A DNA stretch of 25,413 bases, from NCBI GenBank assembly GCA_002448395.1, contig DJXS01000044.1:3786-29198 (forward strand), in the 5' to 3' direction. Both the position numbers and the translations under genes were made by a program. Below, one piece after another: positions 23,951-25,413 of this stretch (position 1 is the first letter of the stretch; each line of letters starts with the position of its first letter). The notes under the pieces were generated by a model. That model did no database searches. It was not told where the DNA came from and worked only from the letters and a program-made list of their open reading frames with translations. The stretch comes from Lachnospiraceae bacterium UBA6998. GTDB lineage: Bacteria > Bacillota > Clostridia > Lachnospirales > Lachnospiraceae.

Positions 23951-25413
23951 ATGAGCAAGAGTTACAGACCCCTTTATCACGCTTCCGTGCCTTCGGGCTG
24001 GTCCAATGACCCTAACGGAACCATTTTTTATAACGGTAAAGCGCACCTGTTCTTCCAGCATTACCCCTACAAACCTGCGTGGGGTACCATGCACTGGGGC
24101 CACTTCACGACCGAAGATTTCGTGCACTGGGATGTGCTCCCGGTCGCTCTTGTTCCGGACCGGGACTACGAGGTCATCTGCGGGTGCTGTTCCGGCTCTA
24201 CCATCGAGAAGGACGGCAAACTGTACCTGATGTACACCGCCGCGCAGCCCACACTGCAGAGGCAGTGCATGGCAGTATCAGAAGATGGCGGAGTTACTTT
24301 TACCAAAGATGAATCCAATCCCATTCTGACCGCAGACATGCTCAGCAAAGAAGTTTCCCCTCTGGATTTCAGGGATCCCCGTCTCTTCAAGAAGGACGAT
24401 TGGTACTACTTCATCGCCGGCGCGCGCGTAATCGATCTGAATGCGAGCAAGGAAGAACTCGATGAGCGCACCAAAAAATGGGACAAGCACGCTCCCTCTT
24501 CCTCTCTCCGATACGCCGAGGTGAACGAGGTGCACCATTCCGGAGTCAGCAACAAAGGCCAATCTCCTTCCCTGGACGATGTCTTTGGCATAGAGCCTGT
24601 GGACGCCGGTTTCGGAAACCTCATTCTGTGCAGGAGCCGCAACCTGATGAAATGGGAATATGTGGGACATCTGCTCCACAGGCAGCCGGAGTTCGAAGAG
24701 GACTTCTACAACCTCAACGGCGTCTATGAATGCCCGGACTATCTGGTGCTCGACGGCCAGGAGGTCATCCTCACCTGTCCCCAGAACCTGCCCCAGATGG
24801 ACAACCTTTACCAGAACGTCCACTCCGGGCTCTACCTTCTGGGCGAACTGGACTTTGAGACCGGCCGCTTCCACCTCACCAAGATCGGCGAACTCGACAA
24901 CGGCTTCGACTTCTATGCGGCCCAGAGCCTGCACATGCCCGACGGGCGCGATATCATGATCTCCTGGAAAGAAATGTGGGACCGCAACTATCCCACTCAG
25001 GCCGAAGGCTGGGCCGGAACCTATTCTTTCCCCAGGGAACTGGGCATAGACGGAGAATGGCTGATCCAGAAACCGGCCAGGGAACTCGACAAGTTCTGTA
25101 AGAACAAGGTTACATGCCAGTCCCTCTCCGTCACCGGAAGTGAAGTGTCTGTCAAAGGCATCAGCGGCGCAGTCACAAGGATCCGCCTGACTCTGGAGCC
25201 CGGCACCGCTGCCCGCGCAGGCGTCAAACTCTTCGCGGGAGAGACGCATGAAACAGTAGTATATTTTGACAAGGAAGAAGGCGTACTTGCCATCGACCGC
25301 AGTAAGTCCGGCATTCCTTTCACGGGCAGTGAGGACAACGTGAATGTCCGCAAACTGGACATTGACTCCCCGGAATCCATCGAGCTGGAGATGCTGCTCG
25401 ACGTCAGCTCGCT
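23951..25413 (+). CDS. Glycoside hydrolase family 32 (sucrose/fructan hydrolase), cut by window end
   Basis: The frame opens at ATG 23951 behind AGGAGG (23941-23946) and stays open to the last base (487 codons seen, no stop). It is a GH32 beta-fructosidase, splitting fructose from sucrose, sucrose-6-phosphate or fructans. The catalytic set is complete: nucleophile Asp20 in WSNDPNG (17-23), transition-state Asp142 in DFRDP (139-143), and acid-base Glu260 in ECPD (260-263). The five-blade propeller is followed from about residue 360 by the start of the C-terminal beta-sandwich. There is no signal peptide, so it is cytoplasmic, which fits a phosphorylated or imported sugar as substrate. The expected full length is about 490-510 residues, so only the end is missing. 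Sucrose-6-phosphate hydrolase is the likeliest role. Confidence 0.94.
   Translation, partial: MSKSYRPLYHASVPSGWSNDPNGTIFYNGKAHLFFQHYPYKPAWGTMHWGHFTTEDFVHWDVLPVALVPDRDYEVICGCCSGSTIEKDGKLYLMYTAAQPTLQRQCMAVSEDGGVTFTKDESNPILTADMLSKEVSPLDFRDPRLFKKDDWYYFIAGARVIDLNASKEELDERTKKWDKHAPSSSLRYAEVNEVHHSGVSNKGQSPSLDDVFGIEPVDAGFGNLILCRSRNLMKWEYVGHLLHRQPEFEEDFYNLNGVYECPDYLVLDGQEVILTCPQNLPQMDNLYQNVHSGLYLLGELDFETGRFHLTKIGELDNGFDFYAAQSLHMPDGRDIMISWKEMWDRNYPTQAEGWAGTYSFPRELGIDGEWLIQKPARELDKFCKNKVTCQSLSVTGSEVSVKGISGAVTRIRLTLEPGTAARAGVKLFAGETHETVVYFDKEEGVLAIDRSKSGIPFTGSEDNVNVRKLDIDSPESIELEMLLDVSS

Noticed and set aside
22640..24127. 495-codon open frame antisense to citC
   Set aside because: It is opposite a firmly identified gene and the start of GH32; its translation has no domain pattern, and long antisense frames are common in G+C-rich genes of this codon use.
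24278..25249. 323-codon antisense frame inside the GH32 gene
   Set aside because: The sense frame carries all GH32 catalytic motifs; the antisense product has none.

Overview
The window reads as chromosomal DNA of a low-oxygen Gram-positive bacterium of the Clostridia (Lachnospiraceae or a relative is my best guess), with G+C clearly above 50% by eye. The guess rests on strong AGGAGG-type ribosome sites, a PadR gene paired with a HAAS/DUF1700 membrane gene, an Fe-S serine dehydratase, citrate lyase ligase, a GH32 fructosidase, and a clostridial-style MoxR/DUF58/VWA operon. I see no rRNA, tRNA, CRISPR array, insertion sequence or phage gene.

Layout. (1) 146-6709, plus strand: six tightly overlapping genes forming a MoxR/Bat-type operon: MoxR AAA+ ATPase, DUF58 protein, a membrane protein with a duplicated cytoplasmic domain, a membrane protein with two VWA domains (BatA and BatB in one chain), a TPR membrane protein (BatC-like), and a secreted protein of unknown function. 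(2) 6732-8847, plus: HAD phosphatase and a one-chain L-serine dehydratase, closed by a 16-bp perfect hairpin shared with the convergent HD-domain gene (8968-9504, minus). (3) 9505-10034: an intergenic region with five tandem copies of a 70-bp hairpin-forming repeat. (4) 10035-16205, minus: small MscS-type channel, a 1185-residue membrane-anchored surface protein with an acidic proline stalk and four ~250-residue repeats, and a GPH-family sugar transporter. (5) 16363-17028, plus: hexapeptide O-acetyltransferase. (6) 17241-19845, minus: PadR regulator, HAAS-domain membrane protein and a GT2-GtrA fusion, behind a promoter whose spacer holds a perfect palindrome. (7) 20110-22643, minus: GNAT acetyltransferase, MazG, purine nucleoside phosphorylase and SRAP/YedK-type protein, a compact nucleotide and DNA housekeeping operon. 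(8) 22805-25413, plus: CitC without the other citrate lyase genes in view, then a GH32 enzyme cut by the window end.

Most worth a second look: the 70-bp repeat array, whose copies show compensatory base changes in the hairpin stem; the modular, partly tandem-duplicated surface protein at 11018-14575; the remodelled MoxR/VWA operon; the PadR operator-promoter; and the purine nucleoside phosphorylase, which carries Asp where the family has its base-recognising Asn. No entirely new multi-gene system is proven here. The repeat array and the surface protein are the least explained elements.
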